A stretch of DNA of 64,000 nt from a virus. The position numbers and the translations under genes are program-made. The notes beneath the pieces were generated by a model, which did not search any database, had not been told where the DNA came from, and saw nothing but the letters and a program-made list of their open reading frames with translations. The stretch covers positions 1 to 64,000 of IMG/VR virus record IMGVR_UViG_3300044815_000115; one strand, given 5' to 3'. Positions 30,126 through 36,818 of this stretch are shown piece by piece (within the stretch, counting starts at the first letter, position 1; each line of letters begins with the position of its first letter).

Positions 30126-30316
30126 CCGCGCCGGTGTCGGGCCGGGTGACCTTCCCGCCACGCCTTGATCTCTTCCGGCTCCCACAGTGGCGTGCGCCCA
30201 ACGTGTTTGGGCTGCGGAAACCCGGGCGACTTGGCCGCCATCCGGTAGACCGACGCACGCTTCACTCCTAGGTGGTCGGCTACTTCTTGCGCGGTCCACA
30301 GGCCGCCGATAGTCAT
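30122..30316 (-). CDS. excisionase/AlpA-like DNA-binding protein
   Basis: From ATG at 30316 the 64-residue product has LWTAQEVADHLGVKRASVYR followed by PLWEPEEIKAW, the winged-helix pattern of excisionases and AlpA regulators. A leaderless promoter (TATCAT at 30324-30329 on the minus strand, seven bases before ATG) favours this start over the ATG at 30325, which lies in the -10. Divergent from 30377. It may control excision of region A, or its own operon through the operator at 30333-30353. Confidence 0.75.
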   Translation of the reverse strand: MTIGGLWTAQEVADHLGVKRASVYRMAAKSPGFPQPKHVGRTPLWEPEEIKAWREGHPARHRRG

Positions 30317-30332
30317 ACTCAGCATGATAAGC

Positions 30333-30353
30333 TAGTCCTAGTCAATCGGACTA
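30333..30353. promoter_or_regulatory. inverted-repeat operator between divergent genes
   Basis: TAGTCC-N9-GGACTA at 30333-30353 lies between the leftward excisionase-like gene and the rightward operon at 30377. It probably binds the excisionase-like protein. Confidence 0.5.
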
Positions 30354-30376
30354 AGATCAGCAGGCAGGGAGACCGC

Positions 30377-30577
30377 GTGAGCAAGTTCAAGATCGGCGAC
30401 ATGGTGCAGATGCCCGGCGTTCCGTTCGTCGTCGAAGTCCTCGAGATCGGCGTCTGCGAGGACTACGAGAAGGGCTCGCAGTTCTGCAACAACGAGGAGA
30501 CATTCCGGTTCAAGGACCCCGGTGGTCAAGGTGACGACTGGGCGCACGCCGACGAGTTCGAGAAGGTGGCCGCGTGA
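30377..30577 (+). CDS. small acidic beta protein, 66 aa
   Basis: GTG at 30377 follows AGGGAGACC. The product is beta-rich (KFKIGDMVQMPGVPFVVEVL) with two Cys and an acidic end. Coupled to the next gene. Confidence 0.6.
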   Translation: MSKFKIGDMVQMPGVPFVVEVLEIGVCEDYEKGSQFCNNEETFRFKDPGGQGDDWAHADEFEKVAA

Positions 30578-30786
30578 ACGACATCGAGAAGTACGCCGTC
30601 ACCCTGGTCGGCGCTGGTGCCCTGAGTTACGCCGAGGACGACATCGACGAGGAAGGCGAGTTCGACGCCGAGGACGACTGGCGCACGGCCCGCACGCTCG
30701 GCCTGAAGATGGCGACAGCCGTCCGCGACAACCCGGAGGCGTTCCTCGCCTGGTACGTCTCGATCGTGCCGGCGGATGCGTCATGA
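30574..30786 (+). CDS. small acidic protein, 70 aa
   Basis: GTG at 30574 overlaps the previous stop. Acidic helical product with GALSYAEDDIDEEGEFDAED. Function unknown. Confidence 0.6.
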   Translation: MNDIEKYAVTLVGAGALSYAEDDIDEEGEFDAEDDWRTARTLGLKMATAVRDNPEAFLAWYVSIVPADAS

Positions 30787-30968
30787 GCGACCTGGACTAC
30801 CAGCAGCTGCACGACGACCTGATCGAAGAACTGCAGCGCAACATCCCCCAGGACTGGGAAGCCTCCGAGGGTTCGGCCGAATCGATCGTCGTCGACTACG
30901 TGCGGGAGATCGAACGGCGACTGATCGCGCTCGGTGGCTCACTCGAGCGTTGGCCAGGTGAGAGCTGA
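30783..30968 (+). CDS. small acidic helical protein, 61 aa
   Basis: ATG at 30783 overlaps the previous stop. Helical, acidic (QQLHDDLIEELQRNIPQD). Function unknown. Confidence 0.55.
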   Translation: MSDLDYQQLHDDLIEELQRNIPQDWEASEGSAESIVVDYVREIERRLIALGGSLERWPGES

Positions 30969-31366
30969 TGAGCTACGACATCAACGTCTCGGGCGAGATC
31001 CGCATCGACCCGCCGATCCTCGCCGAGGAAGCCCACGCCGCTGGTTTCAGCGGACCCGGCGCGTTCGGTGACAAGGATGTGGCCATCCGCCAGTTGGACG
31101 AGCCCGTGGCCGGCATTCCTGGGGCCTACCGGCGTCTCGTTACCGCGATCGTTCCGGCCATGGCCACCTATACCGCCTATCACCTCGTCGAGCACATCCA
31201 GGAAATCCTGGACCGCTGGGGCGAGGGCCGCACCTTCACCGGACGCTTCGACTGCTCCGACCCGGACACGGGCGGGCTGTGGCGGGTCGAGGTCCACGAC
31301 GGGCGGGCGGTCGAGGTCAAGCCCCGGATCGTCTGGCCCGACGGCAGTGAGGAGGCCGCACAGTGA
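30968..31366 (+). CDS. DUF6205-family protein
   Basis: The 132-residue product matches DUF6205: MSYDINVSGEIRIDPPIL at the start, YTAYHLVEHIQEILDRWG in the centre, and FTGRFDCSDPDTGGLWRVEV with VEVKPRIVWPDGSEE at the end. These proteins are widespread in actinomycete phages and elements. Function unknown. Coupled on both sides. Confidence 0.75.
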   Translation: MSYDINVSGEIRIDPPILAEEAHAAGFSGPGAFGDKDVAIRQLDEPVAGIPGAYRRLVTAIVPAMATYTAYHLVEHIQEILDRWGEGRTFTGRFDCSDPDTGGLWRVEVHDGRAVEVKPRIVWPDGSEEAAQ

Positions 31367-31557
31367 TCACCACCATCCCCCGCGACCAGATCCTCGAGGT
31401 GATGGAGCGGTACAACGACTGCTGGGACCTGCGCGAGGACCCGCCGGCCGTTGTGGTCCGCCACCTCGCCATGACGTTGGCGACGGGAGCGGCTGAGGAG
31501 CGGGCCGAAGCTGTCGACCTCCATGAGCTCGTCGACCGGATCGAGGCGTCACAGTGA
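31363..31557 (+). CDS. small acidic protein, 64 aa
   Basis: GTG at 31363 overlaps the previous stop. Helical with DQILEVMERYNDCWDLRED. Coupled to the HD gene. Function unknown. Confidence 0.55.
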   Translation: MITTIPRDQILEVMERYNDCWDLREDPPAVVVRHLAMTLATGAAEERAEAVDLHELVDRIEASQ

Positions 31558-32000
31558 ACCCGGCAATCTCGGAGGCAGACACGCTCGCCGAGCGTGCCCA
31601 CTTCGGCCAGGTCGACAAGGCCGGCAATCCGTACATCGACCACCCGAGGGCCGTGGCGAAGATCCTCGCCGACAAGGGGCTAGGCGACAACGCGGTCATG
31701 GCCGGACTACTCCACGACGTTGTCGAGGACACCGACGTCACCCTCGATGACCTGCGTGAGGCCGGCTACCCGGAAGAGGTCGTGCGAGCTGTCGACTCAG
31801 TGACAAGGCGGGCAGACGAGACGTACATGGATCTGATCCGACGGGCCGCCGCTGACCCGCTTGGACGGCTGGTGAAGCTGGCTGACAACGAGAACAACAG
31901 TGACCCGGCACGACTGGCCCTGCTCGACGAGGAGCAGCGGGCGTGGTTTACCAGGAAGTACGCCAAGGCCCGGGTTGCGCTGCTCGGGGAGGCCTCGTGA
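31554..32000 (+). CDS. HD-domain hydrolase, SpoT/MESH1-like
   Basis: The 148-residue product has the HD signature with YIDHPRAVA (His30), GLLHDVVEDTD (His54, Asp55, Glu58, Asp59) and LVKLADNENNSDP (Asp111), the arrangement of SpoT/MESH1 small alarmone hydrolases. Those enzymes remove pyrophosphate from ppGpp or related nucleotides using Mn. No synthetase domain is present, so it could only degrade alarmones. It sits in the tiny-gene operon, coupled by GTGA on both sides. Substrate not shown; a related nucleotide is possible. Confidence 0.8.
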   Translation: MNPAISEADTLAERAHFGQVDKAGNPYIDHPRAVAKILADKGLGDNAVMAGLLHDVVEDTDVTLDDLREAGYPEEVVRAVDSVTRRADETYMDLIRRAAADPLGRLVKLADNENNSDPARLALLDEEQRAWFTRKYAKARVALLGEAS

Positions 32001-32185
32001 ACCCCTACGAGGAGCGCACCGAACGGCAGTGGTTTCTGCGGGACAAGCGTGACGCCCTGCACCGCTGTGACGACGAGCAGGACGCGGTCCTGCAGCTCGA
32101 CGAGTACACCCGACAGTGCGGTGAGGGCGGGGTTGTGTTCTACCGCGACGTCACCACGGGGGCGTTGACCGAGGTCGGGCGGTGA
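31997..32185 (+). CDS. small acidic protein, 62 aa
   Basis: GTG at 31997 overlaps the HD gene stop. Product has DKRDALHRCDDEQDAVLQLD and a beta end. Function unknown. Confidence 0.55.
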   Translation: MNPYEERTERQWFLRDKRDALHRCDDEQDAVLQLDEYTRQCGEGGVVFYRDVTTGALTEVGR

Positions 32186-32448
32186 GCGACGTTGGCGAGT
32201 CTCAGCGCCTCATCGACGCTCTGCTCGACGCAGGTTGGACGGTAGTCGGCGAGCGCAGTGGCATCTACAAGCGGCTCGGCTTGCGCGACGGACGGAAGGG
32301 TTGCTCGCTTGTCGTGCCCCTCGACCCGACCGCGCCCGATCATGGGGAGCTGTTGGCCGCCGTGTTTGCCACGCTCGAAACCGCCATGCGCGACGGGCAG
32401 TCTGCCCGTCAGGTACTGCACCGGATGAAGCCGGAGCTCTACCCGTAA
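32182..32448 (+). CDS. small hypothetical protein, 88 aa
   Basis: GTG at 32182 overlaps the previous stop. Alpha/beta product with LIDALLDAGWTVVGERSGIY. Last gene before a 397-bp non-coding stretch. Confidence 0.55.
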   Translation: MSDVGESQRLIDALLDAGWTVVGERSGIYKRLGLRDGRKGCSLVVPLDPTAPDHGELLAAVFATLETAMRDGQSARQVLHRMKPELYP

Positions 32449-32845
32449 CCACCCCTCGTGGACCTGCCGGCCCGTGCCCGACCGTCCCGCCCGCATTGCC
32501 GCTAGTCGTGTCGGCGGATGCCCGGATGGTCCTCGGTGGATCTGTGAATCGGTGACAGCCGACCACTCCAAGATCGACGCTGCGATGTGGTGCCGTCGCC
32601 CACCGCGACAGTAGAACTGCACGTTTCCGCTGGTGTGGACATTGAAAAGTGAGGTTGGAAAGTTTCCGCCCCATTCGTCGATCAACCGCTAAGCGATCTA
32701 GAACGGCTGGATGGATAATGCATGCCGGACGGTTGGACACGCTCGTGAAGCGTTCAGCCGGAAGAATGAAATGTGCCCGTAACCTGCGCCACACTAGTGC
32801 GGTTGCTCGATTGAACTCGATCACACGAGAGACCTGGGGGGATCC
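32449..32845. other. 397-bp gene-free, AT-richer stretch
   Basis: No supported gene is seen. The stretch is less GC-rich than its neighbours and holds a short palindrome GGAAAGTTTCC (32657-32667). It probably contains the promoter of the membrane protein at 32846, but no clear -35/-10 pair was found. Confidence 0.4.
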
Positions 32846-33427
32846 GTGTACGACGACATAGGCGGGACCACCCGCGACAATCTGACCGCCGGCAAACCAC
32901 TCCCGGCGGAGCAGGTCACCGGTGAGCCCGACGACGAACCAGACGACAAACCCGGCAAGAAACCCGGCATCCCCGACCTGGAAAAGCTGAACCGCCGCTA
33001 CGGGCTGATCCTCATGATCGGCGGGCTCGCCGTCGTCTTCCTCACCGTCACCGGCATCCTCCTCTTCGAAGAGAACCTCCGGGGGAGCCGGCCGCCGTTC
33101 GTGACCATGTCCGTGATCATCGCGTTTTTGAGCATGGGCGTCACCGGCATCGCGGTCGGCCTGCAGGAGATCTTGCAGCGGTACGGCCGGCACCTCACGC
33201 GTAAGGTGCTGGCGAAGCAGGCGGAGCAGGCCCGCCGCCTGCACGATGCGATGTCGGAGCAGGCCGAGCAGGTCCGCCTCCTGCGTGAGTTGACTACCGC
33301 GATGGACCTGTTCAGGGAGCGGCTGGCGGCGATCGAGCTGGCGATCGCGAAGGTGCCCGACTACGGCGCCGGTGTGATCGACGGCATGCAGATCCGGCAG
33401 TCCGCGGGGCAGCAGGACGGCGGCTAG
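32846..33427 (+). CDS. two-helix membrane protein with coiled coil, 193 aa
   Basis: GTG at 32846 follows CTGGGGGGATCC. The N-terminal 40 residues are polar and acidic, then helices at about 52-74 and 86-110, then a coiled coil (118-165) rich in Gln/Ala/Glu. The C-terminus ends in Gly. Membrane-anchored scaffold-like layout; function unknown. Followed by a strong hairpin. Confidence 0.65.
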   Translation: MYDDIGGTTRDNLTAGKPLPAEQVTGEPDDEPDDKPGKKPGIPDLEKLNRRYGLILMIGGLAVVFLTVTGILLFEENLRGSRPPFVTMSVIIAFLSMGVTGIAVGLQEILQRYGRHLTRKVLAKQAEQARRLHDAMSEQAEQVRLLRELTTAMDLFRERLAAIELAIAKVPDYGAGVIDGMQIRQSAGQQDGG

Positions 33428-33451
33428 GCGGCGTTCCGCTTTTGCTGAGGT

Positions 33452-33477
33452 GGGGCGGACGTCCGCCTGTCCGCCCC
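33452..33477 (+). terminator. hairpin terminator
   Basis: GGGGCGGAC and GTCCGCCCC pair over nine bases with an eight-base loop, 25 bp after the membrane protein stop. Confidence 0.6.
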
Positions 33478-33501
33478 GCAAGACGTCCGGACGGGCGTCC
33501 C

Positions 33502-33513
33502 TAGTGTTCTTCC
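33502..33513 (+). promoter_or_regulatory. leaderless promoter
   Basis: TAGTGT at 33502-33507 plus six bases leads directly to GTG at 33514. Confidence 0.55.
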
Positions 33514-33927
33514 GTGATCACTCCCCAACCGGGCGGCGCCCCCGTCTACGCCCGGTTGGCTGACCTGCTGAGACGTGACATCCTGAGCGGTCGCCTGCGG
33601 CCCGGGCAGGCGATTCCGTCGGAGGTGACCCTGCAGCAGGAGTTCGGGCTGGGGCGGCACACCGTCAGGCGGGCGGTGGCGGTTCTACGCGCTGAGGGCC
33701 TTGTTGTCGTAGCCAAGGGTCATGGTGTGCTGGTGAGAGAGCGCGCTGAAATGCAGGATCTTGTTCCCGTCGCGGGGTCGACGGTGACCGCCCGGATGCC
33801 CACGGTTGAGGAACGCGCCGAGCATGGCGTCGACGAGGGCGTGCCGGTGTTCTCGGTGATCGGCCCGGACGGTGCCGCCCGGATTTTCCCGGGGGACCGG
33901 TGGCAGTTGCGGTGGCCGAGCCTCTGA
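33514..33927 (+). CDS. GntR-family regulator with short effector part
   Basis: The 137-residue product has a GntR winged-helix N-terminus (YARLADLLRRDILSGRLRPG, EFGLGRHTVRRAVAVLRAEG). The C-terminal part (about 80-137) is too short for a full UTRA or FCD effector domain. GntR regulators of this size occur near the integration region of actinomycete integrative elements (for example KorSA of pSAM2). It starts leaderless and lies 133 bp left of the tRNA-like attachment core. Confidence 0.8.
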   Translation: MITPQPGGAPVYARLADLLRRDILSGRLRPGQAIPSEVTLQQEFGLGRHTVRRAVAVLRAEGLVVVAKGHGVLVRERAEMQDLVPVAGSTVTARMPTVEERAEHGVDEGVPVFSVIGPDGAARIFPGDRWQLRWPSL

Positions 33928-34010
33928 GCGCTTGCTCGAGACCCTGTCCGGCTGGACCCGGAGCCCCCGCCTGGCCGTCCGGTGACCCCGTGGTGCCCCC
34001 AAAGCTTTTA

Positions 34011-34024
34011 GCTGATCGATCAGC
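34011..34024. repeat. 14-bp palindrome beside att core
   Basis: GCTGATCGATCAGC is a perfect palindrome 36 bp left of the tRNA half. It may be a terminator stem or a protein-binding site. Confidence 0.5.
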
Positions 34025-34059
34025 GCCTATATGGGAACGCGGTTCTTGCAGTTCAGGAA

Positions 34060-34109
34060 TGGTGGGGCGGGCGGGACTCGAACCCGCGACCGAGGGATTA
34101 TGAGTCCCC
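34060..34109 (-). other. truncated tRNA (CAT anticodon) 3' half, likely att core
   Basis: On the minus strand the segment reads anticodon arm GGGGA-CTCATAA-TCCCT, variable CGGTC, T arm GCGGG-TTCGAGT-CCCGC, acceptor CCGCCCC, discriminator A, and CCA. The 5' half (expected acceptor GGGGCGG and a D arm) is missing: the preceding bases do not pair. So this is not an intact tRNA but the 3' half typical of attachment cores in which the element carries the tRNA end. The anticodon CAT means Met or Ile2. Confidence 0.75.
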
Positions 34110-34238
34110 TTTTGGTCGAATAGGCTGACCTGCCGATTAGGCCGTTTCGCCTGCTAGACCACCATCCCCAGGCGATGACTGGCGATGACTGAGGGACGTT
34201 TGACGACTTCTGGTGCCCCCGTGACCCCAGAATTGCGC

Positions 34239-34252
34239 TAGCCTCTGCCGTC
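34239..34252 (+). promoter_or_regulatory. leaderless promoter for integrase
   Basis: TAGCCT at 34239-34244 lies eight bases before ATG at 34253. Confidence 0.45.
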
Positions 34253-35635
34253 ATGGCGACCGTTGAGGAACGGGGTAACTCCACCAGGGTCAATTGGCGA
34301 CTCGGCGGCACCCGTGACGGTGCCCGGCAGTCTTGCACATTCCAGGGAACGTCCGTGGCGCGCGCAAAATTGGCGAACGCGGCGAAGGCCGTGATCGAGT
34401 CGCGGAACCACAACATGACCCGCGCCGAGTGTTACGCGGCGGTACTCGGGCAGGAGCCGGTCGCCACCGACTCGATCGTGCCGACGGTGAAGATGTGGGT
34501 CGGTCAGTACCTCGAGATGCGGGCTCGGGCCCGTGACGTGCAGCCCGACACCATCGAGCGGTACCGGCAGATCCTTCAGACGCGGGTGGTGCCCCGGCTC
34601 GGGCACCTGCGCCTCGACGAGATCACCGAGGACGACATCAAGGACTGGGTGGCGTGGATGTCCAGCCGTCGTGTGACGAAGGGCAGCCGGAACCGGGTCG
34701 CGACGGATCGTCTCCTTGCGGGGCAGACGGTGCGGCGGGCGCATTCGATCCTGCACACCTGCCTGGGTGCGGCGGTGCCGAGGTGGATCCCCCGGAATCC
34801 GGCGGCGCGGCCGGCGGGGGCACGCAAACATACTGCGGGCCTGCCGAAGGTTGAGGCGTTCGAGGGGATGTTCCTGACGCCTGCCGAGGTGCGCATGGTG
34901 CTGGACCGGTGCGGTGAGGCGATCCGGGACCTGGTGTACACGGATCTGCGCACCGGCATGCGGCTGGGTGAGATCGTCGCGTTGCAAGCCAAGCACGTCG
35001 CGCGGGGGCCCAACGGTGTCGTGGTGAAGGTGCGCCGGGCGTTGAAGGATGACGGGTCGATCGGGCCGCCGAAGTCGGCGAAGTCGATCCGTGACCTGCC
35101 GGTGAGCAACACGGTGGGGCGGATGCTGTTGGGGCGGGTCGCGGGGAGACGGCCGACGGATCTGGTGTTTCCGTCGCCGCGGGGCAAGGTGTGGGATGAG
35201 AATAATCTGCGGGAGCGGCATTGGCTGCCTGCGGTTGCCGCCGCCCAGCGGTGTGTGGAGCATCCGCCTGCGGAGCCGCCGAAGCCGAGGCGGGGGCCGA
35301 GGCGCAAGTTACGCAACGACGAGGTGTCGACGTGTCCATGTGAGACCCGGTTGACGCGGCGGCCGAGGTTGCACGATCTTCGCCACACGCATGCTTCGAT
35401 GCTGATTCATGCCGGGTTCACGCCGAAGAAGGTGCAGGGGCGGATGGGTCACGCCAGCTACCTCGTGACGATGAACATTTACGGTCACCTGTGGGACCTG
35501 GGTGATGAGGGCGAGCTGGACGCGGTGGAGCGGCTGCTGTCGGGCGATGTGTCTAGTCCTCACCGCGGGCGAGCTGGATCAGCCGAACGGCGTGTGCGAC
35601 GCGTTGCCGTTCGGCGTCGCGTTTCTGGTCGATGA
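34253..35635 (+). CDS. int: tyrosine-family integrase
   Basis: The 460-residue protein has a core-binding domain (about 75-190) and a catalytic domain (205-430). Catalytic residues are visible: Arg237 in TDLRTGMRLGE, a Lys near 274-277, His374/Arg377 in LHDLRHTHAS, His400 in MGHASYL, and Tyr410 in MNIYGHLWD. The enzyme would integrate and excise the element at the tRNA core just upstream. The C-terminal 25-30 residues are Arg-rich and overlap the 3' end of the leftward repressor gene by 83 bp, which is unusual; an ancestral stop near the end of SGDVSS may have been lost. The gene reads away from the att core. Confidence 0.9.
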   Translation: MATVEERGNSTRVNWRLGGTRDGARQSCTFQGTSVARAKLANAAKAVIESRNHNMTRAECYAAVLGQEPVATDSIVPTVKMWVGQYLEMRARARDVQPDTIERYRQILQTRVVPRLGHLRLDEITEDDIKDWVAWMSSRRVTKGSRNRVATDRLLAGQTVRRAHSILHTCLGAAVPRWIPRNPAARPAGARKHTAGLPKVEAFEGMFLTPAEVRMVLDRCGEAIRDLVYTDLRTGMRLGEIVALQAKHVARGPNGVVVKVRRALKDDGSIGPPKSAKSIRDLPVSNTVGRMLLGRVAGRRPTDLVFPSPRGKVWDENNLRERHWLPAVAAAQRCVEHPPAEPPKPRRGPRRKLRNDEVSTCPCETRLTRRPRLHDLRHTHASMLIHAGFTPKKVQGRMGHASYLVTMNIYGHLWDLGDEGELDAVERLLSGDVSSPHRGRAGSAERRVRRVAVRRRVSGR

Positions 35636-36002
35636 GGATTTCGACGATGAGGCGTTTCCGGTCGTCGGGGAGGTCGCTAAGCATGACCCGCCGTAGTGCC
35701 TCGTCCGGGTCGGCCGCGTTGTCGGCCGTCGTGGTCGCACCGTTGGCGGCGTCGGGGCGCATGGGGTTGAGGGTCGGTTCTCCCCCTGCGACGATGTCGT
35801 CGACGCTGCCTGCGGCCCAGCCGAGGGCGTTTTCGAGGGCGGCGATGGTGTTGGGCTCGTATTTTTCCCGGCGTCCGGTTTCGAGGTCGCCGAGGGTTCG
35901 CAAGCTGATGCCGAGGGCGTCGGCGAAGGGCTGCCGGGTTTTGTAGCGGAGTTGGACGCGGCGGGAGACGACGTACTTGCCGAGGCGTTCCCATGGCGTC
36001 AT
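35553..36002 (-). CDS. XRE-family phage-type repressor
   Basis: From ATG at 36002 the 149-residue product has an HTH at about 20-50 (QPFADALGISLRTLGDLETG) and a C-terminal helical region with DLPDDRKRLIVEILIDQKRD. This is the layout of actinophage immunity repressors. The start is set by CACAAT six bases upstream and by two operator half-sites in the promoter. It is divergent from a Cro-like gene and next to the integrase, the classic immunity arrangement. It overlaps the integrase 3' end. Confidence 0.85.
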   Translation of the reverse strand: MTPWERLGKYVVSRRVQLRYKTRQPFADALGISLRTLGDLETGRREKYEPNTIAALENALGWAAGSVDDIVAGGEPTLNPMRPDAANGATTTADNAADPDEALRRVMLSDLPDDRKRLIVEILIDQKRDAERQRVAHAVRLIQLARGED

Positions 36003-36008
36003 GCGCTC

Positions 36009-36032
36009 ATTGTGGTGGCAACTAGTGGCAAC
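36009..36032 (-). promoter_or_regulatory. repressor promoter with two 10-bp operator repeats
   Basis: CACAAT (minus strand, 36009-36014) is followed on the plus strand by GTGGCAAC at 36015-36022 and 36025-36032, 10 bp apart. The half-site is the reverse complement of the rightward GTTGCCAC-type repeats, so the repressor probably controls both sides. Confidence 0.65.
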
Positions 36033-36053
36033 AGGAAGCCACGAAACGGCAGT

Positions 36054-36067
36054 TGACATTATTGTCA
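36054..36067. repeat. short inverted repeat in immunity region
   Basis: TGACA-TTAT-TGTCA is a perfect inverted repeat overlapping a TTGACA-like hexamer (36053-36058) between the divergent regulators. It may be an additional binding site. Confidence 0.4.
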
Positions 36068-36140
36068 CTCCCCCAGGCCGTACCGGATCTACTGATGCTA
36101 GTCGATGGATTGTCGCGCGCCGACTCATCCGAATGTACGG

Positions 36141-36202
36141 GATCGCCTGAGATTGCCTGTCATTGCTTGACCGACTGCCACAGGTTGCCTATGGTTGCCT
36201 CA
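36141..36202 (+). promoter_or_regulatory. helically phased operator array and leaderless promoter of Cro-like gene
   Basis: Six 10-bp units with a core RTYGCC start at 36141, 36151, 36161, 36173, 36183 and 36193; all but one step are 10 bp. They cover TTGACC (-35, 36167-36172) and TATGGT (-10, 36190-36195), 17 bp apart, and end at the ATG at 36202, six bases after the -10. Units on one DNA face suggest polymer-like repressor binding that blocks RNA polymerase. Confidence 0.75.
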
Positions 36203-36447
36203 TGCGAACCAAGCTCGACGGCGACGCCGTCCGCCGACTGCGTGAGGAGCAAGGCCTCAGCACTCTGCAACTCGCACACGCAGTCGGAAAAAACCGGACC
36301 TACATCTGGCGGCTTGAGGAAGGTAAGCGTCTCTACGGCTCGGCCAAGACCCGCCTCGACATCGCCCGAGCGCTCGGGGTGGGCCTCGCCGAGATAACGC
36401 TGACCGAGCCCGACGGCCAGCCCAACCCGGCGGCGGTGGCCGCGTGA
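36202..36447 (+). CDS. Cro-like XRE regulator, 81 aa
   Basis: The leaderless ATG at 36202 starts MRTKLDGDAVRRLREEQGLS with the HTH LSTLQLAHAVGKNRTYIWRL. It is divergent from the repressor and first in the rightward early operon. It probably antagonises the repressor at the shared operators. Coupled to the next gene by overlap. Confidence 0.8.
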   Translation: MRTKLDGDAVRRLREEQGLSTLQLAHAVGKNRTYIWRLEEGKRLYGSAKTRLDIARALGVGLAEITLTEPDGQPNPAAVAA

Positions 36448-36818
36448 TCTCCGGGCCGATCCCCGACGCCGACACCATCGCCGAGGCCGTGTCCGAAGCT
36501 GTCGCCCGGCGACTGGAAGCCGCGATCGCCGCCTACCACCGCGACGAGGCGGGCGCCCGCGTCTTCTCCCTCGCCGAGGCCGCCGGGCGGCTGCACATGT
36601 CGGAGCAGAAGCTGACCCTCGAGTGTCGTGCCGGCAAGGTCGCCCACACGCGGATCGGCAAGTTCCGGGGCATGACCGCCGAGCAGGTCGACCGGTATGC
36701 GGCCCAGCATGCCGTCTTCGACGACGTCACGCCTTCCACGCCCGCCGCCGACGTCGCCGCAGCGATTGCGATGAGCCGGCGCTCCGGCGGTCGGCGCAGT
36801 CCGAGGCGGGCGGCATGA
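36444..36818 (+). CDS. excisionase-like MerR/HTH_17 protein, 124 aa
   Basis: GTG at 36444 overlaps the Cro-like stop. The central part has AEAAGRLHMSEQKLTLECRAG and FRGMTAEQVDRYAA, a winged-helix pattern seen in excisionases. Position next to repressor, Cro and integrase supports an excision or early regulatory role. Confidence 0.65.
   Translation: MISGPIPDADTIAEAVSEAVARRLEAAIAAYHRDEAGARVFSLAEAAGRLHMSEQKLTLECRAGKVAHTRIGKFRGMTAEQVDRYAAQHAVFDDVTPSTPAADVAAAIAMSRRSGGRRSPRRAA

Larger units (their letters stand above)
33928..34252. other. attachment-site region
   Basis: The 325-bp non-coding stretch contains the tRNA 3' half (34060-34109), direct repeats TGGTGCCCCC (33991-34000 and 34211-34220) flanking it, GTGACCCC next to each in swapped order, a palindrome GCTGATCGATCAGC (34011-34024), and a tandem repeat GGCGATGACT (around 34,173-34,193). 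Together this resembles a tyrosine-integrase att region with core and arm-type sites. Confidence 0.6.

Noticed and set aside
32210-33481. 423-residue leftward frame
   Set aside because: It is antisense to the 32182-32448 gene and the 32846-33427 membrane protein, with atypical composition.
34060-34170. Intact tRNA gene of about 110 bases
   Set aside because: The 5' acceptor and D arm do not pair with the 3' half; only the 3' half is tRNA-like.
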